This document shows, in pieces, positions 1-6,883 of a stretch of 29,413 bases of DNA. Source of the DNA: JAKATY01 sp038876335 (lineage in GTDB: Archaea; Micrarchaeota; Micrarchaeia; Micrarchaeales; Micrarchaeaceae); contig JAVYYS010000003.1 in NCBI GenBank assembly GCA_038876335.1, positions 1 through 29,413 of the forward strand. The letters run 5' to 3'. A program made the position numbers and the translations under genes. The notes beneath the pieces were generated by a model that saw nothing but the letters and a program-made list of their open reading frames with translations, was not told the origin of the DNA and did not search any database. Position 1 is the first letter of the stretch. Each line of letters starts with the position of its first letter.

Positions 1-371
1 CCATTGCACACGCCCTCAAGGTTGACGAAACTCGTTGTGCCAGGTCCGTTCGGCCTAAACACCTGGCATGCGCCAGGCGGCGCCTTCGGCGCGAAGTTGT
101 TTGCGTTGAATACTCCGAGCTCAAACAAGGCACCCAAAACTACTGCAATGATGAGGATTGCCCATCCATATGTCATGAGGTACTCCATCGCGCTCTGCGC
201 TCTCGCAGAGAATTTTCGCGAGCGCTCTAAAGAAAGATCTATAGACTTCGAACCTGCTCTGTCTTTAGTAGAAAGAGATGTGCCTTCCCGCGCGGCGTTT
301 GTTGTGTGTGTGCTTATTTTGCTTGTGCTGCTTTGCCTTGCCTTATTCCAATTCAGCGCGATTTTCCGCAT
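1..371 (-). CDS. Type IV pilin-like protein with class III signal peptide (partial)
   Basis: An open frame on the minus strand starts at the ATG at 371 and runs off the left edge (123 codons seen). Residues 59-65 read Q-S-A-M-E-Y-L, followed by a hydrophobic segment at about 66-85 (TYGWAILIIAVVLGALF). This is the archaeal class III signal peptide: a prepilin peptidase of the EppA type is expected to cut near Q59, and the helix then packs in a pilus-like fibre. The mature part starts NANNFAPK and contains cysteines, so it is probably a secreted or surface subunit. The leader of about 58 residues before the cut is long, Ser/Lys/Arg rich and unusual, but no other in-frame start codon lies closer. 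A TATA box at 398-407 gives a very short leader, which supports this start. The function of the mature domain cannot be told from the fragment. Confidence 0.82.
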   Translation of the reverse strand, partial: MRKIALNWNKARQSSTSKISTHTTNAAREGTSLSTKDRAGSKSIDLSLERSRKFSARAQSAMEYLMTYGWAILIIAVVLGALFELGVFNANNFAPKAPPGACQVFRPNGPGTTSFVNLEGVCN

Positions 372-397
372 TCCATCACGCTTACATTGCAAAAAAA

Positions 398-407
398 AAT
401 ATATAAA
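398..407 (-). promoter_or_regulatory. TATA box of the pilin-like gene
   Basis: On the minus strand the sequence reads TTTATATATT, about 27 bases upstream of the ATG at 371. This matches the archaeal TATA-box consensus and spacing, and suggests a nearly leaderless mRNA. It lies between the 16S 3' flank and the gene, so the pilin-like gene probably has its own promoter. Confidence 0.6.
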
Positions 408-466
408 GCTATCGCAGAGGCGCTCCCGCTGAAACGTGAGAAAAAGTTAACCAACCCTGGAAGGGC

Positions 467-483
467 GCAGTCCCGAGTTTAAT
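467..483 (-). other. 3' arm of the 16S processing stem
   Basis: On the minus strand, 35-45 bases after the mature 16S 3' end, AACTCGGGACTGC (479-467) is the exact reverse complement of GCAGTCCCGAGTT just upstream of the 16S 5' end. The pair forms a 13-bp stem that brings the ends of the 16S precursor together. Bases 480-483 form the unpaired bulge next to it. See the 5' arm at 2551-2573. Confidence 0.85.
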
Positions 484-945
484 GCGGAGAATAGCCGCGC
501 ACACATTTTGATTAAGGTGATCTATCCGCAGGTTCCCCTACGGATGCCTTGTTATGCCTTGACCCTCCTTACGAAACTCTAACTCGAAAACAGCAAAGCT
601 ATTGCCTCGTTAGAACCTCATTTGGGTGATCTGGCAGGCGGTGTGTGCAAGGAGCGGGGACATATTCACCGCTCGATAGTGACAAGCGATTACTAGGGAT
701 TCCAGCTTCATGAGGGCGAGTTTCAGCCCTCAATCCGAACCTCGGTTGGTTTTAGGGGATTGGCTTTGCCTCTCGGCATTGCATCCAATTGTACCAACCT
801 ATGTATGCCGCGTGTAGCCCAGAAGATTCAGAGCATACTGACGAATCGTGGCCCTCTCCTTCCTCCTCCTTAAACGGAGGCGGTCCTAACAGAGTGCTCA
901 GCTTATCTCTAAACTGGTGGCAACTGTTAGCGAAGGTCTCGCTCG

Positions 946-1452
946 TTACCGGGCCCGCGAATGTTGCTCGTAAGAAAGCACTGCGCTGTATCCAGAAATA
1001 AGCGTTGCAAATACATTTGCATTGAGTATGTAATTTCTGCCTCCTGATTCCCAGACATGAAAACCAAGGTTCTCCATGATTACCGCATTGGCGGAATCAA
1101 GGCCCTTTATGTAAAGCCCGTAGCGGTCGAAACCGCCTTTGCTGTCGAACACGCCAGCTATGTAGCTGAGCGAGCACGCGTTCTTGCGCGAGAAAAGCAT
1201 ATCCCTTTTCGCGAGCGCGCCTTTGAACAGCTTTTCGAGCTTTGAATTGTAGAAGAATATTGTCGTTGCGCCGTCTTTCTCTTTTTTGGCGCGTATCTTG
1301 CCCGGCTCTACGCCCAGGCCAATCGCTATCCTGGCAAATTTGTCTTCTACCCTTTTCTTGGTTGTCGTTATGGAAATCGGAGAGCGCATGCTACAGCTGT
1401 ACATGCCAAGCATGTAGCAGGTATCTGGATTCAGTTTAAGCTTCCTTGTCAT
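946..1452 (-). CDS. Intron-encoded LAGLIDADG-family protein, catalytic residues lost
   Basis: A 168-codon frame fills the 16S intron. I take the ATG at 1452 as the start; the frame stays open upstream only because it runs into 16S sequence. Two LAGLIDADG-like helices can be seen: residues 14-22 (MLGMYSCSM) and 98-106 (IAGVFDSKG), spaced as in two-motif monomeric enzymes. The acidic residue that binds the catalytic metal in each motif is replaced, by Ser21 and Lys105. The protein is therefore unlikely to cut DNA, although it may keep RNA or DNA binding. The TAA stop codon at 948-946 straddles the predicted 3' splice site. Known of the family: such proteins home introns into rRNA genes and some act as maturases. 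Confidence 0.8.
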   Translation of the reverse strand: MTRKLKLNPDTCYMLGMYSCSMRSPISITTTKKRVEDKFARIAIGLGVEPGKIRAKKEKDGATTIFFYNSKLEKLFKGALAKRDMLFSRKNACSLSYIAGVFDSKGGFDRYGLYIKGLDSANAVIMENLGFHVWESGGRNYILNANVFATLISGYSAVLSYEQHSRAR

Positions 1453-1469
1453 CGCATCACTCGCCGGCT
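947..1469 (-). mobile_element. Archaeal bulge-helix-bulge intron in 16S rRNA
   Basis: The 16S sequence is interrupted in the conserved GTTAAGTC-GGTAACGAGCGAGACC segment (near E. coli position 1100). The sequence CCGGTAA occurs at both boundaries (1475-1469 and 952-946), so the exact ends come from structure. The exon CCGG pairs with the intron-terminal CCGG, each is followed by a UAA bulge cut as UA/A, and intron bases GCC-G-GCG pair with CGC-G-GGC around one G-G mismatch. This is the bulge-helix-bulge motif cut by the archaeal splicing endonuclease. It gives a 523-nt intron beginning with A, and joined exons reading CCGGTAACGAGCG, the normal rRNA sequence. Outer exon pairing is weak. Confidence 0.88.
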
Positions 1470-2550
1470 TACCGGACTTAACCGAACAGTTCACACCACG
1501 AGCTGACGATCGCCATGCACTACCTCTCGGCTTGTCAGGTAAGATCTTTAGTCTGACCTTCACACTGCCGTCGCTTCTGGTAATATTTCCGACGTTGGGT
1601 TCAATTAAACCGCAGCATCCACCCCTTGTGTGCTCCCCCGCCAATTGTTTTAAGTTTCAACCTTGCGGCCGTACTCCCCAGGCGGCAGACTTAACGCTTA
1701 CGCTACGGTACTGCATGCATTCGAGATGCATGCAACACCAGAGTCTGCATGATTTACTGCTAGGGCTACTCGGGTATCTGATCCGATTCGTTCTCCTAGC
1801 CTTCGTCCCTCACTGTCGGATGTGTTCTGGTCGGGCGCCTTCGCCACCGTTAGTCCTTATAGGATTATAGGATTTAGCCCCTCCCCCATAAGTACTCCCG
1901 ACCCAACCCACTCCCTAGCCGATGGGTATCTCGTGCGCGCATTGACGTTGAGCGCCAATATTTCACATGAGACGGCATCGGCCAGCTACGGGCGCTTTAA
2001 GCCCAATAATCGTGGATACCACTTGTGCTGCCGGTATTACCGTGGCGGCTGCCACCGGTCTTGCCCAGCACTTATTCTCCAAGCTTGCTAAACTTGGCAA
2101 AAGGCTGACGTTAGTCAGCCACTCAGGTTCCCCCCATCACGCTTCCGCGCATTGTGGAGTTTGCGCGCCTGCTGCACGCCGTAGCGCTAGGGCCCTTGTC
2201 TCAGTGCCCTTCTCGGGGCTCATGCTCTCACATCCCCTACGGGTTATCGGTATGGTGGGCCGTTACCCCGCCATCTGCCTGATCCGCCGCGGCCTCATCG
2301 TAAAGCGGTAGCGCTGCAATTCGCGTACCTTTTCTGTAAAGGCTCCTTCCAGATGCCCTTGCATATGGGATATTAACCTCAGTTTCCCAAGGGTATCCCC
2401 CTCTTTACGGTAGATTAGCCACGTGTTACTGAGCCGTACGCCGCCCTACGAAGCCGTAGAGCAAACTTGCATGGCTGTCGAAACCTGATAGCAGTACCCT
2501 CCAGCAGCATCGACTGGAATCGGCTTCAAGTTAAAGCAATCAGCTATCTC

Positions 2551-2573
2551 TCCTTTGCACAACTCGGGACTGC
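2551..2573 (-). other. 5' arm of the 16S processing stem
   Basis: On the minus strand GCAGTCCCGAGTT (2573-2561) pairs perfectly with AACTCGGGACTGC at 479-467. Inside the stem, GTGC pairs with GCAT (one G-U), a three-base AAA bulge (2556-2554) follows, then GGAG pairs with CTCC. A bulge of two or three bases (UAA region, 480-483) lies on the other strand. This layout is a bulge-helix-bulge motif like those used in archaeal pre-16S processing. Confidence 0.8.
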
Positions 2574-2620
2574 ATCCAATTCCAAGCAGGAATTTTCACA
2601 ATAGCCTTTTTCGCAAATCA

Positions 2621-2638
2621 TGCGGCGCTTGCGCCGCA
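2621..2638 (-). other. Strong hairpin in the 16S leader
   Basis: TGCGGCGC and GCGCCGCA face each other across almost no loop (8-bp palindrome). It lies about 100 bases upstream of the 16S 5' end and downstream of the 16S TATA box, so it is probably part of the transcribed leader. Its role is unknown. Confidence 0.55.
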
Positions 2639-2687
2639 AATCAACAATGCAAAAACTGAAAAAAGCAATACTACTTTACTAAGAAAC

Positions 2688-2699
2688 CTATTTATACTT
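2688..2699 (-). promoter_or_regulatory. 16S rRNA promoter TATA box
   Basis: On the minus strand the sequence reads AAGTATAAATAG, a near-consensus archaeal TATA box. Transcription should start about 25 bases downstream, near 2663, giving a leader of about 140 bases that contains the hairpin at 2621-2638 and the processing stem. Confidence 0.65.
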
Positions 2700-2825
2700 T
2701 GCTGTATTCAGTATTTTCAATCTGTATAAGCGCAAGTTTATGATTATGGTTCCCATGAATTTAAGACTCTATAGCTTGTATCTCCAAAGTACTTTGTACA
2801 TAAATGCGCTACTTTAAATTCTTCT

Positions 2826-2836
2826 AAAAATTATAA
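2826..2836 (+). promoter_or_regulatory. Probable TATA box of the radical SAM gene
   Basis: The plus strand reads AAAAATTATAAC, about 45 bases before the ATG at 2879. The stretch between the 16S promoter (2699) and this gene holds no other gene and is AT-rich. The box is weaker than the others in this window. Confidence 0.4.
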
Positions 2837-2878
2837 CACTATAACACTAATGCTATGCAATACTACATGGTGCTTTTC

Positions 2879-4564
2879 ATGGCAAAATTTGTGTTGCTGT
2901 CTGACAATACTTTATTGTATGATTACAGGGATTTTCCGCTTCTTGACTTCGTGCCAGGTGCGCCAGGAAATTCTATTCCAGGATTCATATACCGCTTCCT
3001 AAAGGGCAAGATCGCCCCAGCGCTACCAGATGGTAGATTGAAGTACGCGCCATATGGTCTTAGAAAAGTAGAGGCCTCGCTGCTAAGAAAATATAGCAGC
3101 AAGGATGTGCTGGTAGCGCATCCGGATTATCTGAACTCCGCAATAAAAGATGACACAGAAGTAGTAGCAATACACACGATGGACCCTCTAGGTCTGGGCC
3201 CCACTACTATGTCATACTATGTGTTATTCAAATCTAGGGATCTAAATGCGTATGTCAAGCAGGAATGGGAAAGCCTCATAGCAAAGGTTAATGCCGCGAG
3301 AAAGGGCAAGAAAGCAAAGCTGCTCATCGGTGGGCCAGGAGTGTGGGAATACACGATAATGCGCGATTATGTAGAGAAGCATAACATAGACTACCTCTTT
3401 CAGGGGGAACTGGACGATTACGCCCCTGAGCTCTTTGAGCAGATCTCTTCAGGCAATATAGACGAAAATATGTTCAGCCACGGCTTCATAACTTACGATG
3501 AAAATTTTATGCGTTCCATGAAGCCTGACCCTAAATTCATAATGCGCGGGCGCGGCATACCAACATTTCCGAAACTAGATTCGATACCTGCTATAGTTGC
3601 GCCTTCCACAAAAGGACTCACCGAGTCGATGCGAGGCTGTGGTATAGGATGTGACTTCTGCGAGGTGACGCTCCGCGAGCTGCGTTATTACTCTCCCGAG
3701 AAGGTGGCGGATGAGATAAAGGTTAATGTAAATAATGGGGGGTTCAACAATGCGTGGGTGCATTCCGATGAGATATTTGCGTACCAGCACCTAAAGAACT
3801 ACGTGCCCAATGAAGAAGCTCTGACCTCCCTTTTCACTACTATTATGTCTATACCAGGCATAAGGCGTTCAAATCCTACGCATGGCAGGATCTCAATACC
3901 TTCTGCATATCCAGAATTGATCGCTAAACTTTCCAAAATACTACACGCTTCGGAATCAAACTGGATAGGCATACAAGTGGGCTTAGAAACAGGTAGCGAA
4001 GTGCTTGCAAAGAAGCACATGCCGGCCAAGACCCTGCCGCTGAATATTGGTGTCGACGGCTCATGGCAGGAGATTGTCTGGTATGGCGTTAGGAACCTAA
4101 ATCTAAATTACTGGAGGCCTGCGTTTACCGTGCAGATAGGCCAGTCATCTGAGACAGAGGAGGATAACTGGGATACAGTTGCGCTTATAAACAGGCTCAG
4201 CTTCTCCAAAGTGGACCACATGCCTTTCGAGTTTACAGTAACCCCACTCTACAACATGCCTTTAGGCAGGATAAAGTCGAAGAGCTTCGACGCACCGCTT
4301 ACGCAGTCTATGCTTGCTGTATATTATGCTTCTTATCGGCATCTTGCAAAAATGGCAAGGAGGGACGCATTCAAAGCGATGAACAACAGGAACCTTGCGC
4401 TCAAGTACTCTGTGGGATCGCTGATAAGCCTAGGTGGAAGTGTGATGCTGGAGTTTGTAGAAAGAGTAGCAAAGAAGCACGGGGTTGACATAGATAAGGC
4501 CAAGACGTACGGAATAGGCCTCCACCGCGACATAGAATCTTGGAGCGTCGCCGCAAACGCCTGA
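2879..4564 (+). CDS. Radical SAM protein with N-terminal B12-binding-like region
   Basis: This 561-residue protein has the radical SAM cysteine cluster C-x3-C-x2-C (RGCGIGCDFCE, Cys 254, 258, 261), which holds a 4Fe-4S cluster for cleaving S-adenosylmethionine. Before it lies an alpha/beta region with HTMDPLGLGP and LLIGGPGVWE motifs, like the cobalamin-binding-type domain of COG1032 proteins. A glycine-rich QVGLETGSE stretch, typical of the radical SAM barrel, follows at about 367-375. Substrate and reaction are unknown; methylthio- or methyl-transfer and other chemistries are all possible. I chose the ATG at 2879 because GGTG lies six bases upstream; ATGs at 2855 and 2867 are alternatives. 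A poly-T run follows the gene. It stands alone, with its own promoter. Confidence 0.9.
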   Translation: MAKFVLLSDNTLLYDYRDFPLLDFVPGAPGNSIPGFIYRFLKGKIAPALPDGRLKYAPYGLRKVEASLLRKYSSKDVLVAHPDYLNSAIKDDTEVVAIHTMDPLGLGPTTMSYYVLFKSRDLNAYVKQEWESLIAKVNAARKGKKAKLLIGGPGVWEYTIMRDYVEKHNIDYLFQGELDDYAPELFEQISSGNIDENMFSHGFITYDENFMRSMKPDPKFIMRGRGIPTFPKLDSIPAIVAPSTKGLTESMRGCGIGCDFCEVTLRELRYYSPEKVADEIKVNVNNGGFNNAWVHSDEIFAYQHLKNYVPNEEALTSLFTTIMSIPGIRRSNPTHGRISIPSAYPELIAKLSKILHASESNWIGIQVGLETGSEVLAKKHMPAKTLPLNIGVDGSWQEIVWYGVRNLNLNYWRPAFTVQIGQSSETEEDNWDTVALINRLSFSKVDHMPFEFTVTPLYNMPLGRIKSKSFDAPLTQSMLAVYYASYRHLAKMARRDAFKAMNNRNLALKYSVGSLISLGGSVMLEFVERVAKKHGVDIDKAKTYGIGLHRDIESWSVAANA

Positions 4565-4621
4565 TTATACCTCTGATGCGGAAGTTTTTCCTTCATCCTT
4601 TGGTATATACATACCCGCAAG

Positions 4622-4630
4622 TCTTTTTTT
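4622..4630 (+). terminator. Poly-T terminator after the radical SAM gene
   Basis: TCTTTTTTT lies about 60 bases after the stop codon at 4564 and before the promoter of the next gene. Archaeal RNA polymerase terminates at such T-runs without a hairpin. Confidence 0.5.
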
Positions 4631-4666
4631 GCAAACCTGCACGGGCAAAAACACACAAAGCGTAAA

Positions 4667-4700
4667 GTATATATATTTAATATACACATGATTATGTGTA
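4667..4700 (+). promoter_or_regulatory. Promoter and palindromic operator of the RHH gene
   Basis: An AT-rich TATA box (AAGTATATATATTTAATATA, about 4667-4686) is followed by the 18-base inverted repeat TACACATGATTATGTGTA at 4683-4700: seven perfect pairs around GATT. The repeat lies where transcription should start, 20 bases upstream of the ATG at 4720. Ribbon-helix-helix proteins commonly bind such short inverted repeats and repress their own genes, so autoregulation is inferred. Confidence 0.6.
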
Positions 4701-4719
4701 ATATGTGCAAAGTGATGGA

Positions 4720-5064
4720 ATGGTAAGAGGAAAAAACATAACCCTGACTGTGACGGAGGAGACGTGGAGGGCGATGAAAGCCCACGGGGAGATAAACTGG
4801 AGCGATATCGCTCGGCGCAGCATAGATGCATTCGCAAAAGCGCTATCAAAAGCCGATGAGGTCGGCAAAGGCATAGAAAGTGCCTACGGAAGCGGCGTAG
4901 AGACAAAAATGAACATAGGCTTCTCTGAAGGATTCAACGAGAACAAGTGGCCAGCGCAGGATGGTATGTATGGCTTTGGGTACAACTCTAATGTTGGTTT
5001 CAATGTTAGCATCTACCCTACAAAGAAGCAGGCAAAGCCAGAAGAGCGCAAAGAATCGAAGTGA
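4720..5064 (+). CDS. Ribbon-helix-helix DNA-binding protein
   Basis: This 114-residue protein begins MVRGKNITLTVTEETWRAM and continues HGEINWSDIARRSIDAF. That is the pattern of a beta strand (ITLTVT) followed by two helices in CopG/VapB-type ribbon-helix-helix proteins, with INWSDIARRSI as the second helix. The C-terminal half (about 55-114) is Gly/Asn/aromatic-rich, ends in a Lys/Glu-rich tail, and is not recognised. I chose the ATG at 4720 over the GTG at 4705 because the GTG lies very close to the expected transcription start. No toxin gene sits next to it: the upstream gene is a radical SAM protein and the downstream gene is convergent. It may be an orphan antitoxin-like regulator or a simple repressor. 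The palindrome at 4683-4700 is a candidate operator. Confidence 0.75.
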   Translation: MVRGKNITLTVTEETWRAMKAHGEINWSDIARRSIDAFAKALSKADEVGKGIESAYGSGVETKMNIGFSEGFNENKWPAQDGMYGFGYNSNVGFNVSIYPTKKQAKPEERKESK

Positions 5065-5141
5065 TTGCAGTCCATATCAGCAAGAAAAATCCGCAGTTTG
5101 ATTCAGGGGCGCTGCGGCAGGAGTATTTCGCCTGTAGGAAA

Positions 5142-5167
5142 GCAGGCTTTACTGCCTGCCCCTTTTT
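5142..5167. terminator. Hairpin terminator between convergent genes
   Basis: GCAGGC-TTTACT-GCCTGC forms a six-pair hairpin, followed on the plus strand by CCCTTTTT. It terminates the RHH transcript and, read on the other strand, follows the end of the COG1361-type gene. The TAA stop codon of that gene (5151-5149) lies in the hairpin loop. Confidence 0.55.
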
Positions 5168-6828
5168 GCTTCCTTCTCTTTCTCTTTTATCACTCTCCCG
5201 GACGACATTTTCCTTCTTATCCTGTAAGCAATTATCGCTATTACTATTATTACTACAGCGGCAATGATATAACTTTCATCTCCGCTGCTGCTGTTGCTCC
5301 CTACCTTTACATAATAGTTGTTTGAAAAAGAGTATTGCTGCTGTGCAGCACCGTTTGGCTGTTGCCACTGCTCATAGAGTGTGACTGGGTATGAGCCAGG
5401 ATTGCCCTTTAAGTCTACGCTAACATATAGCGTTACGTTTTCGCTCTGCCCTGGCGCAATATTGCTTATATACGCATTTGGTATTACAGTGCTTATGGGA
5501 TAGATTGTCTGAAGGCTTAGCATAACTCCTTCAGCAGGCTCATTCCCTACATTCTTTATTGTGAATGTAACTGGTGCGGCAGTGGATCCAGGTTTCAGCG
5601 CGTCTGACTCAGAGGTGACATTGAATATTGCGCTAGACTGCAGGCTTATTGGTATGTACTCTGTCTGCGTGTAATTCTCCTCAAGGTTTGCACTTTGGTA
5701 CTTCAGCACAACAGGCAGCGAATAGTGCGTTGCATTGGCGTTCCTTCCCGCGCTTATGAAGACACTTTCCTGCGCTATTTGACCAGGAGCCATGTTGCCA
5801 AGATTGAAGTATGATGCGGAGCTGCCTACGTTTATGTAACTGCCACTTATGAACTGCACGCTTACGTTCTTAGCCTCCCCATTGCCTACATTTTCTATAG
5901 CTACTTCAAGAGTCTGATTTTGCCCTGCATAGAGCTGCCCCGGCTGTGCACCTACTGCGCTTACTTTCAAATCTGGCGGGTTAATTGCTATATATATGGG
6001 CACTGTCTGAATGGCACTGTATCTATTGCCTGTCTGCGAGGTATAATTGACCAAGAAGCTAAGGTCATGCTCCCCTGTGCTTATATTGCTTGCTGGTATA
6101 AGCTGTATTGCCATCTGCTGCTGCATGCTCTGCTCTATAGAGCCCAATCCAAAAGAATAGGGGCCTTCAGCGCTGAAGCCGGATGTGTTAAGAAATGTTA
6201 TGGTTACATTGCTTGCCTTGTCAGTGCCGGAATTGATTACGCTAAGTTCCATGCTGAATGGTATACCAGGCGTTACCTGCGACTGTATTGCTGAATTGAT
6301 TTGTATCTTCGGTGTTCCATATACGTATATGTAAATAGGAATTACCGATTCAGCCGGAAGCGTAGGATACTGCGCGCCGGCCTGGGCCTCGTATGTTGCG
6401 ACAACGTCTATAGTATACTCTCCGGCGGGCAGCGATGATGGTATGTGGAATTTGTAGCTGAATATGTCATAGCCGCTTCCCCCATATAAGCCGGTACCCA
6501 TCGCGCTCACAAGAAACGATTGCGAAGGTGACACGTTTATCAGCGGGCTCTGGCTTTCAAGATATATATTCACGTTTTGCAGCTGGTTTGAATACGAATT
6601 AAACAGCTGGAACTCAACGGTTATGTTGCTGCCCGCTACTACAGGCTGCGGCGTGATCTGCAGGTTCGTTATCGAAAGCGCGCCATCTGCCTGTGTCGAT
6701 ACCGCTTGTGCGTAGTCGGGCGCAACTGCTACAGCCACAATGAGCATCGCCGCAAGTGTCGCAAGCATCGCAAACCTTCCAATACCTATGGCTTTCTTAT
6801 GCGTGTCCAAAGCTTCTATAAATCCCAT
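5149..6828 (-). CDS. Exported COG1361-type surface protein
   Basis: This 559-residue protein has an N-terminal hydrophobic signal (about 17-42, ending near DYAQA), a long extracellular region, a C-terminal membrane helix (about 519-535, YIIAAVVIIVIAIIAY) and a basic tail (RIRRK...KRGRQ). The extracellular part holds repeated Ig-like CARDB/NEW3-type domains, marked by repeats such as ITNLQITPQPVVAGSNITV, VINSGTDKASNVTI, IENVGNGEAKNVSV and IKNVGNEPAEGVML, and many N-x-S/T glycosylation sites. I chose the ATG at 6828 because AAAGGTG lies five bases upstream; an in-frame ATG at 6855 has no such site. It is the last gene of an operon after an ABC ATPase and an ABC-2 permease. The COG1361 family often accompanies such exporters in archaea, so it may be an extracellular partner of the transporter. 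The substrate is unknown. Confidence 0.85.
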   Translation of the reverse strand: MGFIEALDTHKKAIGIGRFAMLATLAAMLIVAVAVAPDYAQAVSTQADGALSITNLQITPQPVVAGSNITVEFQLFNSYSNQLQNVNIYLESQSPLINVSPSQSFLVSAMGTGLYGGSGYDIFSYKFHIPSSLPAGEYTIDVVATYEAQAGAQYPTLPAESVIPIYIYVYGTPKIQINSAIQSQVTPGIPFSMELSVINSGTDKASNVTITFLNTSGFSAEGPYSFGLGSIEQSMQQQMAIQLIPASNISTGEHDLSFLVNYTSQTGNRYSAIQTVPIYIAINPPDLKVSAVGAQPGQLYAGQNQTLEVAIENVGNGEAKNVSVQFISGSYINVGSSASYFNLGNMAPGQIAQESVFISAGRNANATHYSLPVVLKYQSANLEENYTQTEYIPISLQSSAIFNVTSESDALKPGSTAAPVTFTIKNVGNEPAEGVMLSLQTIYPISTVIPNAYISNIAPGQSENVTLYVSVDLKGNPGSYPVTLYEQWQQPNGAAQQQYSFSNNYYVKVGSNSSSGDESYIIAAVVIIVIAIIAYRIRRKMSSGRVIKEKEKEAKRGRQ

Positions 6829-6883
6829 TTTTACACCTTTCTTAAAATATAACATACCGCGCAGCTATCTTCCTTCAATACAT

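Larger units (their letters stand above)
511..2520 (-). rRNA. 16S ribosomal RNA (with a 523-nt intron)
   Basis: On the minus strand the gene starts near 2520 with ATTCCAGTCGATGCTGCTGG, a diverged form of the archaeal 5' end ATTCCGGTTGATCCTGCCGG. It ends near 511 in GCGGATAGATCACCTTAAT. Universal landmarks are present: the 530 loop (GTGGCAGCCGCCACGGTAA), the 790 region, the 915 region (AACTTAAAACAATTGGCGGG), the 1100 region, and the 1390-1400 and 1492-1506 segments near the 3' end. Without the intron the RNA is about 1487 nt, normal for archaea. Many usually invariant positions are changed, as in ARMAN-type archaea. The exact ends are estimates. No 23S follows: the next gene on the strand is the pilin-like gene, so the rRNA genes are unlinked. 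Confidence 0.97.

Noticed and set aside
1453..1644. The N-terminal 64 codons of the long minus-strand frame ending at 946
   Set aside because: They translate 16S exon sequence; the protein is taken to start at the ATG at 1452 inside the intron.
789..2311. Several plus- and minus-strand open frames across 511-2520
   Set aside because: They lie within the 16S rRNA gene or its intron; only the minus-strand LAGLIDADG frame has a recognisable fold.
4720..5064. A complete toxin-antitoxin pair with the RHH protein
   Set aside because: No small toxin gene lies beside it on the same strand.
5061..5325. Small plus-strand frames after the RHH gene
   Set aside because: They are antisense to the C-terminus of the COG1361-type gene and cross the terminator hairpin; no domain is seen.
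5149..6828. COG1361-type protein as archaeosortase substrate
   Set aside because: It has a C-terminal helix and basic tail, but so do ordinary membrane-anchored proteins, and no short conserved sorting motif can be seen before the helix.
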